Shown here in pieces: positions 36,000 to 46,930 of a stretch of 64,000 nucleotides of DNA (position 1 is its first letter; every line of letters begins with the position of its first letter). This DNA is from Nicotiana tabacum (lineage: Eukaryota; Streptophyta; Magnoliopsida; Solanales; Solanaceae): NCBI RefSeq assembly GCF_000715075.1, contig NC_134102.1:102708501-102772500 (forward strand). The letters run 5' to 3'. The notes below the pieces were generated by a model. The model was not told the DNA's origin, made no database searches, and worked only from the letters and a program-made list of their open reading frames with translations. Made by a program: the position numbers and the translations under genes.

Positions 36000-37892
36000 T
36001 AGGCAATCAATATTTATTAAATAACCAAGTCAAAACAGAGTTACATCAAGGAACTATCTATGTTCTCTAAATGAAAAACATTAGAACAAAGAATATAAGT
36101 TAAACATTAAGGATAGGAATCACGAGTTACACTAGCTAGTTGCATACGATAAAGTTAACCGAACAAGAGAGTGAGTCGTTTTATTAGCATGTTTGCTTAG
36201 TGCAATTGAAGGATAAATCATGAAATCGATTCTTCAAAGACAATAATTGATGTCGTGCTATAATTTCATATATTTTGATGTTATTTACCCTACTTGCTTG
36301 TTGTTTGGATGCTAATTTGTGCGACAATTGAGCTTAATAGAGTTTATTTTACGTGTAGGAATGCTTGGACATGAAGTGGAGAAAAGTTACACGGAATGGT
36401 ACCTCAGAGCTACAAAATGGAGCAATAAAAGAAGACATGCGAGGCAATGAAAAGTCATGGCCATAAACAGTGCAAGGCCTTGTCTAGGGCACTGTCATTG
36501 GCGCCCCTGACAATGCCTCGCGCAAAAATGTTAGTGCCCCTAACAGTGCCTCACGCAGAAATGTTGGTGCCTCACGCCGACGCTACTATCCGAGCCAATT
36601 TTATTTTTTCACTATTTTTGGACATGTAGACTTCGGCCCAACCCTATAAATACCTCTTAAAGTGAGTTTTTGAAGAGGAAAAACATTATTGGAGAGGCTA
36701 AAAGCTACATAACACTCCGGAGCGTGGATCACAAGAGTTTTTCTCTCTCTTCTTCTTTAATCTATAGTTTAATGCTTTTGAATATTACTATGATTGTTTA
36801 TACATTTATTAGTAGCTAAACTCTCTCATCTAGGGTTTGATGGAACCTATTGAACGATGAATTCTTGTTACGTTTTAATATAATTCTGCTTTTGAATATC
36901 CTTACTTGTTCAAATACATGTTTATTACTATTGATTGAATGATCATCGATTAACTGTGCCTATTTATTATGCGTTGCCTGAAAAAGAATATATTTAGGTG
37001 GTTGTTGAGCAACGTTACTACTAAGGTATATGAGAGATCAATACGGCGCGTATAAAAGCGGGATTAGAGATAACGAAACTTTGACGTGATCATAGTAAGC
37101 GGTGAAAAAGTGTGAGCTAGCATAATTCGAGAGAATATGACTAGTACATTATTGTAGTTATTCAAGAGAGAATTACGATAAGTCGAGTGCTCACGATCAA
37201 TAGAAAATACTTAGGCGAAATTATAGGAGACGTAGCGGGAAGAATTCCGACAATTGAGTAAATCATAACTCTAGACCTCTCCTTAATTTAGTCTCCAACC
37301 CTTAGAATCTTTAGTGGTTAGTTTACTTCATTAATTTGTTAGTTAATTAGTTAGACATAAGAATCTTAATATTTATAACTTAGAAATTATTCGAGCTTGT
37401 CTTTTTGTGATATTGTACTGTTATAGCGAAACCTTAGTTCTCTGTGGGATTCGACTCCGGATTTTTAGACTGAATTATATTTGCAGCGACCACTTATCCT
37501 TTTTAAGACTAAAGTCGGACGTGATCAATAATCCTCAATGATAGTACCAAATTTACACAAATTAGGTACGGTTGAATTCAACCATCACCTTATCAATATT
37601 TAGGCCTTTGAGCCATGAAAGTGATTCACAAAGGGAGAAAGCTTCAGCATTACGGGAATCCAAACAACTAGAAAGACGACCTTAAAGACCTTTAAAACAT
37701 CAACCTCAATCATCTCAAAAGTGCAGCAAACCTTGTCACTCATTCCTCTTGAAATAATGCAGCATCTATATTGCATTTGAGCCAGCCAACAACTAGTGAT
37801 TTCACAATAACCAGATGAAGATGACGAAGGAGGCGGAGATGTCTGCCCGCAAAAATGCCACCTTAGTTTCTTATATGGTTGGTTTTGCATAA
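36000..37892 (-). pseudogene. LINE remnant with RNase H-like (RVT_3) frame, split by a solo LTR
   Basis: Read on the minus strand, the pieces 37892-37533 and 36242-36000 are continuous once the LTR at 36248-37527 and one copy of its TSD are removed. Frames show KCNIDAALFQEE (first catalytic Asp of RNase H) and, in a shifted frame, SRNAEAFSLCESLSWLKGLN, both typical of the RNase H end of plant L1-type LINEs. Several stops and shifts disable it. The 3' end is at the run of A on the minus strand (36000, 'cctaaaaaaatcc'). A copia element inserted at 37893-37897 cuts it on the other side. Confidence 0.65.
36243..37532. mobile_element. Solo LTR of another family (36248-37527) with TSD ATAAT
   Basis: Begins TGATGTCGTGC and ends CGGACGTGATCA, giving TGAT/ATCA inverted ends. 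Perfect ATAAT duplications flank it (36243-36247, 37528-37532). 1280 bp. The segment 'ctctgtgggattcgactccgg' near 37440 resembles the LTR 3' region of Athila/Tat-type gypsy elements, suggesting plus-strand sense. It has none of the palindrome or minisatellite modules of the chromovirus LTRs. Confidence 0.8.
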
Positions 37893-37897
37893 GTTTG

Positions 37898-38376
37898 GGT
37901 AAAGAAACAAATAAGCAATGAAGTTGCAGAATCTTTTTCTCTTGTTGTATTCACATTCTTTGCATCTCTTTATACAAGTAATCTAGCTAAAAGAAAAGGT
38001 AAAATAAAATGATACTATATACTTATTTAATTTCTATTCCCTAATGCTATGACAGAAAAGCTAATTTTATTCCCTCACATGTGCTCACATGTACATCTTA
38101 CGTATAAAGTAGCTTCCTTCTATATTTTATTCATTCTCATGTGCTCGCATGCTCCTTCTTTAAGGCTGTATTTGCATATCAATATCACATAATAAAATGC
38201 CTCAAGAGTCAAATATAAAAAGGAGAGATAGAGACTTTTATCTAGAAAAGTACAAAGCCACATTTCTTTGTACGAAGACTTTCTTCTTCTTTATTTCTAA
38301 ACCCGGTAAAATCCCCCCTTTCTTCTTTGTTTCCATTTCATCTTCTTTCAAATTAATATGGGGTTTCATCTTAACA
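37898..38376 (-). repeat. 3' LTR of the copia element
   Basis: 479 bp, in sense TGTTAAGATGAAACCCC to the GTTTCTTTAC-type end. It is homologous throughout to 43079-43548, with scattered differences. The polypurine tract TTGAAGGGAGA (minus) adjoins it at 38377-38387. Confidence 0.93.
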
Positions 38377-38747
38377 TCTCCCTTCAAGTTGAAGGGTGGA
38401 GAGAAAACCCCCAACTTGGGCAAAATCTGATTGTGAGAGACCCTTGTCAGAGGTTTGGTGAAAAGATCGGCGAACTGAAGCTTTGAGGGAACGAAAGAGA
38501 GAGTGATTAAAACTGAGAGATATTGTTGGTGGACGAAGTGGCAATCCAGTTCCACATGCTTAGTACTTTCGTGGAAGACTCGGTTGTGAGCAATATAGAT
38601 GGTTGCCTGACTATCTGAGTGAACGGTGACTGGCAAAGTAGGAGGAGCGGAGAGATCAGCGAGGAGACGAACTAGCCAAATTATCCCCGCAATGACACGC
38701 CGCATGGAGTGATACTCCGCCTCAGCGGACGACAACGAGATAGACAC
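38238..38747 (-). pseudogene. Copia RNase H domain
   Basis: SISLSSAEAEYHSM (catalytic Glu region), VTVHSDSQATIYIAHN (Asp) and HESTKHVELDCHFVHQ are standard copia RNase H motifs, followed by FADLFTKPLTRVSHNQI. The frame runs on through the polypurine tract into the LTR, so the last 50 residues are not original coding sequence. Confidence 0.92.
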
Positions 38748-38920
38748 ATGTTTCTTCGATTTCCAAGAAATCGGAGCTCCACCTAGAGTAATGAAGGAGC
38801 CCCTAACAGAGCAGCGGGAATCCTTGCAAATAGCCTAGTCGGCATCGCATAAAGCAATCAAATCGAGAGAGGGATTTGCAGAGAGAAGTATGCTTTGTGC
38901 CGGATCGGAATGCAAATACC

Positions 38921-39654
38921 TCAAAACACGCAACCCAACAGAAGATGTGAAATTGAGGGCTTTTGCATGTATTGGCTAAAAGCAAGGACAGCAAAACAAA
39001 TATCTGGTCGGGTGTTGGTGAGATAATTAAGTTTACCAACAAGGCGACAATAAAGTGTAGGGTCATCCAATGGGGGCATTAATTCAACATGCAATTTAGA
39101 GGAAGGATCGAGTGAAGAAGAAACATCAACTCCTGAGCAATCAAATTCCTCTAACATCTCTAAGGTAAACTTCCGCTAGTTGATAATAAAACCTTGTGGT
39201 TCTCTGAAAATTTCCATTCCCAAGAAATAATGAACACCCAAGTTCTTGACTTTAAATTCTGAATTGAGAAAGTGAGTAATGTGGTCAATTTCTGCCATGT
39301 CATTACTTGTTAATAGTATATCATCGACGCAAACTACTAGAATAGAAATGAGATCTCAACTTTGTCTAGAAAATAAAAAATAGTCATTGAAGGAAGTTGA
39401 ATAACCCTTGAAGCTAAGAGCACAACTAATCTAGCATACCAATGTCTAGAAGCCTGCTTCAATCCGTAGAGAGATTTCTTCAAAATACAAACTTGATTAG
39501 GCTTGGGTGGAGATAGACCAGCGGGGAACCTCATGTAGACCTCTTCCTGTAAATCCCCATGCAAAAATACATTATTAACATCAAGTTGAGACACATTCCA
39601 ACCCTTCTTCACAACCACTGTCAAGAGACATCTGATTGTGGTCATTTTGACCAC
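38921..39654 (-). pseudogene. Copia reverse transcriptase
   Basis: The first segment (39654-39337) has [21 protein letters not shown] (first catalytic Asp) and [19 protein letters not shown]. After an indel a second frame gives VVCVDDILLTSND around 39325, the intact VDD catalytic motif. The last segment (39157-38921) has LEEFDCSGVD and KLNYLTNTRPDICFAV. In active copia elements this is one continuous domain; here shifts and stops split it. Confidence 0.92.
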
Positions 39655-40074
39655 AGGGGAGAATGTCTCAGAATAATCAATGCATTCTCTTTGAATATCC
39701 CCCTTACTACCAATCGTATTTTTAATCTTTCAACAGATCTATCTTATTTGTGATTCACCTTGTAAACCCATTTGCAAAGTAAGGCTTTCTTGCCTTATGG
39801 AAAGTCTACAACTTCCCATGTGTTGTTGAGTTCAAGAGCTGCTAGCTCTGCCTCCATAGCTTGTCTCCAGCCTACATCCTAAGAAGCTTGTGCATAACTG
39901 TGAGATTCTGAAACAGAGCATACTGACCTTAAAACATTCTGATTACTGAGTGATAAAGCTCCAAAAGATAGGGCAGTGGGGTAAGAAGCATGATTGAAAT
40001 AAGAGGAAGTAAAGTCAGAAAGAAAAATATTTATTGCATACATAGTCATTTAAATAACTAGGCTGCTGAGAAAT

Positions 40075-41739
40075 TCATTCAGATTTTCTGATAGGTGGTG
40101 GAGGTATAAGGATGGTGATGGTGATACTAGAATTAGGAGCATACAAGGGAGAAGTGGGATTAGAAACTGGGGTTGAAGATATTCTAGGATTGGGAACAAT
40201 ACGTAAAAAAGGATCAGGAGAATTGTAATTGGGAGATAGAGAAGAGAAATCAAGTGTCCTAGGAGAGGGAAGTGTGATGGGTTTTGTATCTGGAGGGGCA
40301 ATGTTGTTAATAATAGGCCAGGGTGAAGGAAATGATGAAGGATAAGAAGGAGATGAAAATATAGAATTAGGTATTGTGTTGTCTGAGAGAGGTGCAATTG
40401 GAGGAAACACCCGATAGCTTTGTGATGTAGGTGTGGTGACAAAAGGGAAATGGTTTTCATATAACTTCACATCTCTAGACACAAAGACAGTCTTTGGCTT
40501 CAATTCTAAAAGCTTGTATCCTTTTTGATGTTGTGAATATCCTAGGAAGGCACATGCATGTGCTTTAGGATCAAATTTTCCTTTGTTGTGAGCTAAAGTA
40601 GAAGCATAACAAAAATATCCAAAAACTTTGAGACTATCATACACATGTGGTTTGCCAAATAGGATTTGATAGAGAGTCTTTCCTTTAAGTACGCTAGAAA
40701 GGAATCTGTTAACTAAGTAGGTTGCGGTCAAGATGCACTCACTCCAATATTGGATAGGAACCTTAGATTGAAAGAATAAACTCCTTGCAACCTCTAGCAA
40801 ATGCCTATGCTTCCTCTCAACTATTTCATTCTGTTGGGGTGTGCCCACACAATAAGTTTCATGTAAGATCCCATGTGATAGAAGGAAATCAGATTGTTGT
40901 GATCCTTTTCCCAGTTCCAAAGCATTATCAGATCTCACCTTCTTCACCTTAATGTTAAACTGTTTTTCTGTCATGGTAAAAAATAATTTCAAAACTGTGA
41001 ATGCATTTACTTTTAAACTTAGCAAGAAAGTCCATGTTCCTCTACTAAAATTATCTACAACAGTTAGAAAATACTTATAACCATTTTAGGTGTTAGACTT
41101 AAAAGGTCCCCAAATATCAATGTGTATAAGATCAAATATGCCATGTGTCTTGATTTGATTTATGGGAAAAGAAAGTCTAGTTTGTTTAGCTTGATGACAA
41201 ACATCACACACATAATCAAAAGAAGAGGAGAAAGAGATACAACTAAGAGCCTTCATTACTTCAAAAGGTAAATGGCCCAATCTAGCATGCCATTGGATTA
41301 CATCAGAAATTGTACTCCTAGATATAGGTCCTAAACAAGAAACAGTACTAGAAACAAGACTGGAATGATTTCTTTTTGGAATTGAAAATTCATCATTACT
41401 AGAAGAAATAGATTCTTCACTAATAGAAACAGGTTTCAACAGGTACAAGCCTCCTCTTATTTCACCAAAAACTTGCCCCTCTCCCACTAAAGGGACCTGC
41501 AAGACACACCCACTAGAGGTCAAATTAAGAGAACATTCGAACTGAACATATAACTTATGAACTGATAGTAAGTTATATTTAAAAGATGGAACATAGAAGA
41601 CTCTTTCAAGAACCATGTTATTTTGAATAGAAACTCTTCCTATGTGTGTGGCATATAATTGGAAAGAATTAGGCGAGCTAATATGAACAGGTATAGGAAG
41701 AGAAGATAATTCTAGAAAGGAACTTGAATCAAAACACAT
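40075..41739 (-). pseudogene. Copia integrase
   Basis: 41739-41086 carries the pre-integrase region: WHARLGHLP, CDVCHQAKQTRLSFP (HHCC finger) and DLIHIDIWGPFK (catalytic Asp). After a TAA stop, 41025-40075 has VRSDNALELGKG (Asp) and TPQQNEIVERKHRHLLEVAR (Glu), followed by YWSECILTATYLVNRF and a proline/serine-rich linker. The DDE triad is intact although the frame is not. Confidence 0.92.
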
Positions 41740-43001
41740 GTGTTCAGATGCTCCTAAATCAATGATCCAAGTTTTAGTGTTAAAAACTGCTAAACATGTT
41801 CCTGAATAATTAAGAATAGTACCATCTACTGCATTGACATTAATTCCAGATCATGTATTGCCTGTATTACCAACTTGAACCTGCTTGATAATGTTAACTA
41901 GTTCTGAGATTTGTTCCCTGCTGAAAGACTCATTCTGACTTCCCACATCCCCTTTATTGCTAGGACTTGGGTTGATTTCATTATCTTGTCCTCCCATTAC
42001 TGCATTCCATTTTACTGCAGCTTGATAATCATTAGATTTGGTAAACTGAAAATCATCTAGGAACCCAAAATAACAATCTTCCCTACCATGTCATGTTCTC
42101 ATGCAATGAGTGCAACTGACATTGGGAGTTATATTTGGCCTTCCTAGCTTTATTCTTTTGTTGATTATTTCCAAATTTTGATGAAGCACTCCATCCCCTT
42201 TGTCCTTGATTGTTGTACGTTTGTGCACCTACCATGAATGAAGATGCATCTGAGTTATGTTGAGGACTCACAAGATTCACAAAAGCTTCTCTTTGATTCT
42301 CATCTTGTAGAAGCAAAGAATAGGCAAAATCCATGCTAGGCAATGGACTCATCATGAGAATGTTTCCTCTAGCCCGGGCATACACATCATTAAGTCCCAT
42401 GAGGAACTGAAGGATCCTTTGATCCTCTAAAATCTTAGCCACTTTAGCCTTTCCACCACACACACAGTCACAAGAGCAATTTAAATGAGAGCTTAGTGAA
42501 TCCATCTCATCCCATAGTTTCTTGAGTATAGTAAAGTAGCTTGAAACACTGCTATTTCCTTGAACTGATGCTGAAATTTTCTTTTGCAGCTGATATAGTT
42601 TGGTCCCATTTGACTGGACAAACATGTATTCTAGACTGTTCCATAGGTTTCTTACCATTTTTGAATAGATGACACTGTCACCTATGTCCTTTGACAGCGA
42701 GTTAAGCAACCATGAGGTAACCATATCATTAGGTCTACTCCACAGAGGATAATCTGCTGAGTCCAACTTTTGTTTCTACACAAGTGCCATCGACGAAGCC
42801 AAGTTTGTTCTTGGCTGAAAGAGAAATAAGAATGGATCTCCTCCAACCTGGAAAACCTCTGCCATCAAAAGGTGCACTGACGAGGCTCATCCCAGGTGCA
42901 TCTGAAGAATAAAGGAAGTAAGGGTGATTGGAGTCATGGTTCTTTGTTTGACTGGTCGAGCCAGTAACAGTGAGAACTGAGGAAGCTTTTGTTCCAGTCA
43001 T
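41740..43001 (-). pseudogene. Copia gag and protease
   Basis: The start MTGTKASSVLTV is at 43001. PYFLYSSDAPGMSLVSAPFDG and WRRSILISLSAKNKLGFVDG are the usual copia gag (UBN2) start. The gag body at 42766-42083 includes VRNLWNSLEYMFVQSNG, KKISASVQGNSSVSSYF and RILQFLMGLNDVYARARG. The protease site near 41755 reads WIIDLGASEHMC, where the Ser/Thr after the Asp is Leu, a change likely to inactivate it. I see no intact CCHC knuckle. Confidence 0.87.
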
Positions 43002-43060
43002 GGATGAAGATCAGATAAAAATAAGATATAGGATTTGACTAAGAATTGAAAGATCGAGCT

Positions 43061-43078
43061 AACCTCACTCTGACACCA
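43061..43078 (-). other. Primer binding site of the copia element
   Basis: Minus strand TGGTGTCAGAGTGAGGTT adjoins the 5' LTR end directly. It resembles the Met-tRNA type TGGTATCAGAG with one substitution. Confidence 0.8.
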
Positions 43079-43548
43079 TGTAAAGAAACAAATAAGTAAT
43101 GAAGTTACAGAATCTTTTTCTCTTGTTGTATTCACAGTATTTGCATCTCTTTATACAAGTAATCTAGCTAAAAGAAAATGTAAAATAAAATAATACTATA
43201 TACTTGTTTAATTCCTATTCCCTAATGCTATGACATAAAAGTTAATTTTGTTCTCTTACATGTGCTCACATGTACATCTTAGGTGTAAAGTAACTTACTT
43301 CTATATTTTATTCATTTCATGTGCTCACATGTTCTTTACGACTGTATTTGCATATCAATATCACATATTAAAATGCTTCAAGAGTCAAATATAAAAATAA
43401 GATATATGGACTTTTATCTAGAAAAGTAGTAAGCCACATTTCTTTGTCTAAAGACTTTCTTTTTCTTTTCAACCCGATGAAATTCCCTTCTTCTTCTTTG
43501 TTTCCATTTCATCTTCGTTCAAATTAATATGGGGCTTTCATCTTAACA
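43079..43548 (-). repeat. 5' LTR of the copia element
   Basis: 470 bp, paired with 37898-38376. In plus orientation it runs TGTAAAGAAAC to TCATCTTAACA. Confidence 0.93.
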
Positions 43549-43553
43549 GTTTG

Positions 43554-44581
43554 CACTTTGCATCAAGTGTCAAAACCACGAATTAGAGATTACTTTAAAG
43601 TTATTTTTTTATTCCAACGCTCATTAATCCTCAAACTTGCTTTATCTTTTTTTTAAAAATAGAAAAATCTAGTTGAAATGCGTGATCCTCTTAAAAGGAA
43701 ATCCACATTGCTGAGTAATAATATTATTTTGATGTGTGTATTACTTGGCACACCGAAAAAATTGGCACTATTTTCTTACTTTTCAATATTTCCTTAACAT
43801 AAAGTATTTATAGCCACACTAGTGAAACTATTAATTTGGAAAACAAGACAAGTATCTTTTTAGAATATATTAAATTGCATTAATGGTGTAAAAATTCATT
43901 TACACTCTTAGTGAATATTAGATATATCTAAAAATTATATCCGCATTTAATTAGAGATAGGTAACAACTTTTTCAGCGTCCGATATGATTTGAGCTACCG
44001 CACTCAATTGACTCTCAATTGCTGGTTCTTTTCTTAGTCGAGTAGTTTTTCTCTGCTATAAAGCAGAAACTTTTACAGCTGAACTCCAGTATATGTGAAG
44101 GAACAAAATTGTGGTTATGCATTTTTACTTATTGCTGGTTCTTTTCTTAGTCGAGTACTATCGTTCTTTCCAACAACTTTTACAAGTTCAATTTGATGAG
44201 CCTGCATTTCAGTGCAATTAGTCTGATGAGCTAAGTTAGAGCCAAATTCAGATTCAGACCTTTGTGTTCCACTTTCTTTTAACCTGCCGCATGATTGATA
44301 GCAGAGAAACAATCTAGTGATTTGTATGAACATTGCTTCTATTGATTATATGTACCCAATTTCAATCAAATTGGAACAGATAAGAAATAGATCAAGATTT
44401 TTTTTTACATAAATGTGTTCATTTTCTCAAATGATACTAGTAGATGAATTGAAAAATGTGATGTAGTAATAAATACAATTATGATACCAGTCAGGAAAAA
44501 CCATTGTTCTTTCTAATCTCCTAGAATGCAAAATATACATATACCATCTTGATTTTCAAGAATTATACCCTGCTTCTCTTT
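43554..44581. other. AT-rich intergenic DNA, 3' flank of the extensin-like gene
   Basis: The first 60 bases may continue the LINE remnant cut by the copia element. The rest shows no gene. The part nearest 44581 is presumably 3' untranslated region of the gene on the minus strand. Confidence 0.5.
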
Positions 44582-45166
44582 TCACCAAAATATGCATAAG
44601 AAATGAAAGACAACCAAAAATCCAAGAACAATGGAGCCGTGAAGTGGAAGAGAAGCTGCCTTTGAAACATAAAAATAGTAGTAAGGGTAAGTATAATTCT
44701 TCTGTCCGTTGACCGGTGGCGCCTGAGTTGCTGGTATATTGATAATATTAGGAGCATTAGGAGGTGTAGGACAATTGGAAGAACGAGAAGAAGGAGGAGG
44801 AGGAGCACCAATATATGTAATGTAAGATGGTGGAGGAGATTTAGGTGATGGTTGCGACGAGGAAGGTGATGGTGAACGGGGAGAAGACTGAGATGGCGAG
44901 GGGCGGAGTGGGGCGAAGAGTGGTGGCGGTGGTGGTGCTTGTACTAGTACCGATGATGGCGAAGGTGGTGGCTTGAGTTTGACAGGGGAAGGTGGTGGTG
45001 AACAAATAACAGGACATGTTGAACAATCACTTATGCAGAGTAAACCTGCTGGTGTATTATTATTATTAGGATCTTGGGAATTTGCTTGAGAAAATATAAC
45101 ACAGAGGAGCAAAATAGACCATTTTGTTGTCATCATAGCTAGTGAAAGAACATTGGCATGTTTCAT
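44582..45166 (-). CDS. Secreted proline-rich extensin-like protein, probably GPI-anchored
   Basis: Single exon, 194 residues. Residues 1-30 form a signal peptide: a hydrophobic run WSILLLCVIFS ending in SQANSQ. A short Cys cluster (CISDCSTCPVIC, about 44-55) precedes a Pro/Ser domain with SPPPSP, SPPPS, APPPPP and SPSPSSS repeats (about 56-130), as in chimeric extensins and arabinogalactan proteins that are hydroxylated and glycosylated in the wall. A YTYPYYYFYVS stretch follows, which could take part in tyrosine cross-links. The C-terminus, ending GSIVLGFLVVFHFLCIFW, is hydrophobic without a charged tail, like a GPI signal or a membrane segment. An alternative start at the Met pair, residues 11-12, would also give a good signal peptide. 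No domain beyond this is recognised. Confidence 0.85.
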   Translation of the reverse strand: MKHANVLSLAMMTTKWSILLLCVIFSQANSQDPNNNNTPAGLLCISDCSTCPVICSPPPSPVKLKPPPSPSSVLVQAPPPPPLFAPLRPSPSQSSPRSPSPSSSQPSPKSPPPSYITYIGAPPPPSSRSSNCPTPPNAPNIINIPATQAPPVNGQKNYTYPYYYFYVSKAASLPLHGSIVLGFLVVFHFLCIFW

Positions 45167-45246
45167 TTTAGTTCAAAGATAGCCAAAAAGAGGAGTTTGC
45201 AATGGTTTTGTGATTGAAGAAACTTGTGATGCCAAGTGATCTTTGC

Positions 45247-45253
45247 TTTTATA
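45247..45253 (-). promoter_or_regulatory. TATA box of the extensin-like gene
   Basis: Minus strand CTATAAAAG, with TATAAAA ending about 80 bp upstream of the start codon at 45166. This leaves a 5' leader of about 50 nt, normal for a plant gene. Confidence 0.7.
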
Positions 45254-45584
45254 GAAAACCTTTTAGCACTTCCAAGAATCTTATTCATGCTTGTTTGAGG
45301 CTCTTTCAAAAAGTAGAATATGAATATATGCTTCCTTTTGGATAGAAAAGATAAAATGTTTGCTTTAAAGTTTGGTAACTTACCTTCCTCCTTTGCAACT
45401 CCATACCACCCTTCTACTTTCATTTCCATATAAACAATTGTCCGCTAGACGCTGCAGAAAGTGGTGAATAGAGATTCAAGTTTTAATATTGGTTGCTTTT
45501 TGACTGGTTTGTCTTAGAGTTTAGTGTCATGTTTGAATTATCTCTACACATTTTTCCACTATAGATCAATTTTCTGAATTTTTT

Positions 45585-45742
45585 TTAGCCTTCGGTAACT
45601 GGTAAAGTTGATGTCGTGTGACCAGAAAGTAACGGGTTCGAACTGTGAAAATAGTATCTTGCGGAAATGCAGGGTAAGGCTGCATACAATATATAGATCC
45701 TTATGGTCTGACCCTTTCCCGAACCCCGCGCATAGCGGCAAC
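45585..45742 (+). mobile_element. TS-type SINE, 5' part (interrupted by the Tnt1-like element)
   Basis: tRNA-derived head with 'aactggtaaagttgatgtcgtg' (A-box area) and ACGGGTTCGAAC (B box), then 'ttgcggaaatgcagggtaaggctgc', 'gaccctttcccgaaccccgcgc' and 'atagcggcaac'. This is the consensus order of the Solanaceae TS SINE. Its continuation, CTTAATGCACC, lies at 53648-53675, beyond the copia element. Confidence 0.85.
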
Positions 45743-46091
45743 TGTGGGGTCCATCCCATGATTTAAGGCCTTTGATAAAGACTTCCAAGTCTTTTTCTTT
45801 GAATTGGCATCCACAGTTTCTGAATTGTCAATAATTGAAGGAAAATATCAAATATAGTAGGCGTGAGAGAGTGAGGCTCCGCCTATAAAAGGAGAGCTTC
45901 GGCTCTCATCTCTACACACCAATCTCAGAGGAAAAGTATATATGAGAGTTAGAAAGAAAGAGTGAGTTCAAAGACAGGGTATAAAAAAACAGTCTGTGAG
46001 AAAAATAGAGAGTGAGCGATATTGTAGTGAGATGGGAATATAAAAATAGGGTTATTTCTTTTGAGTGTTGTAGTGGTCTTTGGAGTATTTT
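45743..46091 (+). repeat. Tnt1-like 5' LTR, first piece with TATA box
   Basis: Contains TATAAAA at 45884-45890 in GCCTATAAAAGGAG, preceded by 'aggcgtgagagagtgaggctcc'. The U3/R boundary is expected about 30 bp later. The second piece of this LTR is 48772-48985. Confidence 0.92.
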
Positions 46092-46699
46092 TGTCACGAC
46101 CCAAATTCTCCTTCCATGAATCGTCGTGACGACACCTAGTCTCTACGACTAGGTAAGCCTAACACTTGCGAAAATAAAATAAAAAATATAAAAATTTAAC
46201 AACTAACAGTAACAGATATTTAATAAGCAATTGAGATGCCGCTCGACATATATAATAATCAACTCTCGAAATATACATCCCAAGACCCAAAACACCGTAA
46301 GTCACAAGCTTCTATGAAGTTCTAATTGTTCTATACATTAGTGTCTATAAAAATAAGAGAAGAATCAACATAGGGGGATAGAGGGGGACTCCGAGGATAT
46401 GCGGCGCAGGCAGATGTACCTTGAAGTTCTCCGAAAACAGCAGCGACTGCATCTAAGGACGATGCTGGTAAAAGGAACCTGGATATGCAAACGAAAAATA
46501 TGTGCAAGAAAGGGTGTGAGTACACCACAACGGTACCCAGTAAATGCCAAGCCTAACCTCATCCGAGTAGTAGCGAGGTCAGGTCAAGGCCCTATTGGTA
46601 TATAATAAATAAGCAGGAGAGTATAACAATATAATAAGAGGCTAGAATTTAAACAAAGAGAACATAGCAAAGTAGCAACACAGAACACAAGGATAAATA

Positions 46700-46930
46700 A
46701 CACGGGATTTCCCGAGATACCGTCTCGTAGTCCCAAAAATAAAAGTGCAAGGAGATCTCCCGAGGTACCGCCTCGTAGTCTCAAAAGTAAATATGCAGGG
46801 AGAACTCCCGAGAAACCGCCTCGTAGTCTCAAAAGTAAATGTGTACGGAGAACTTTCGAGGAACCGCCTCGTAGTCTCAAAAGTAAATATGTAGGGGGAT
46901 CTCCCGAGATACCGTCCCGTAGTCTCAAAG
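46700..46930. repeat. LTR minisatellite, 48-bp monomers with CGAGG-TACCG-CCTCG hairpin
   Basis: Five monomers of about 48 bp. Each has CGAGNTACCGCCTCG, at best a perfect 5-bp stem with a 5-nt loop, followed by TAGTCTCAAAAGTAAATATG. Open frames on the minus strand (RLRGG-type and FETTRRFLG-type repeats) are by-products of the 48-bp period, which is a multiple of 3. Confidence 0.93.

Larger units (their letters stand above)
37893..43553 (-). mobile_element. Decayed Ty1/copia element (37898-43548) with TSD GTTTG
   Basis: LTRs at 37898-38376 and 43079-43548 enclose gag, protease, integrase, RT and RNase H in copia order on the minus strand. The target-site duplication GTTTG is at 37893-37897 and 43549-43553. 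The outer base of the left LTR has mutated (GGTAAAG for TGTAAAG). Stops and frameshifts break the polyprotein, but several catalytic motifs persist. It inserted into the LINE remnant. Confidence 0.93.

Noticed and set aside
44115..44333. 72-codon minus-strand frame near the extensin-like gene
   Set aside because: No similarity I recognise, no signal peptide, no promoter, AT-rich surroundings; treated as a chance frame.
45585..45742. tRNA gene suggested by A-box and B-box-like words
   Set aside because: The region does not fold to a complete tRNA and continues into the standard TS SINE body, so it is the tRNA-derived head of a SINE.
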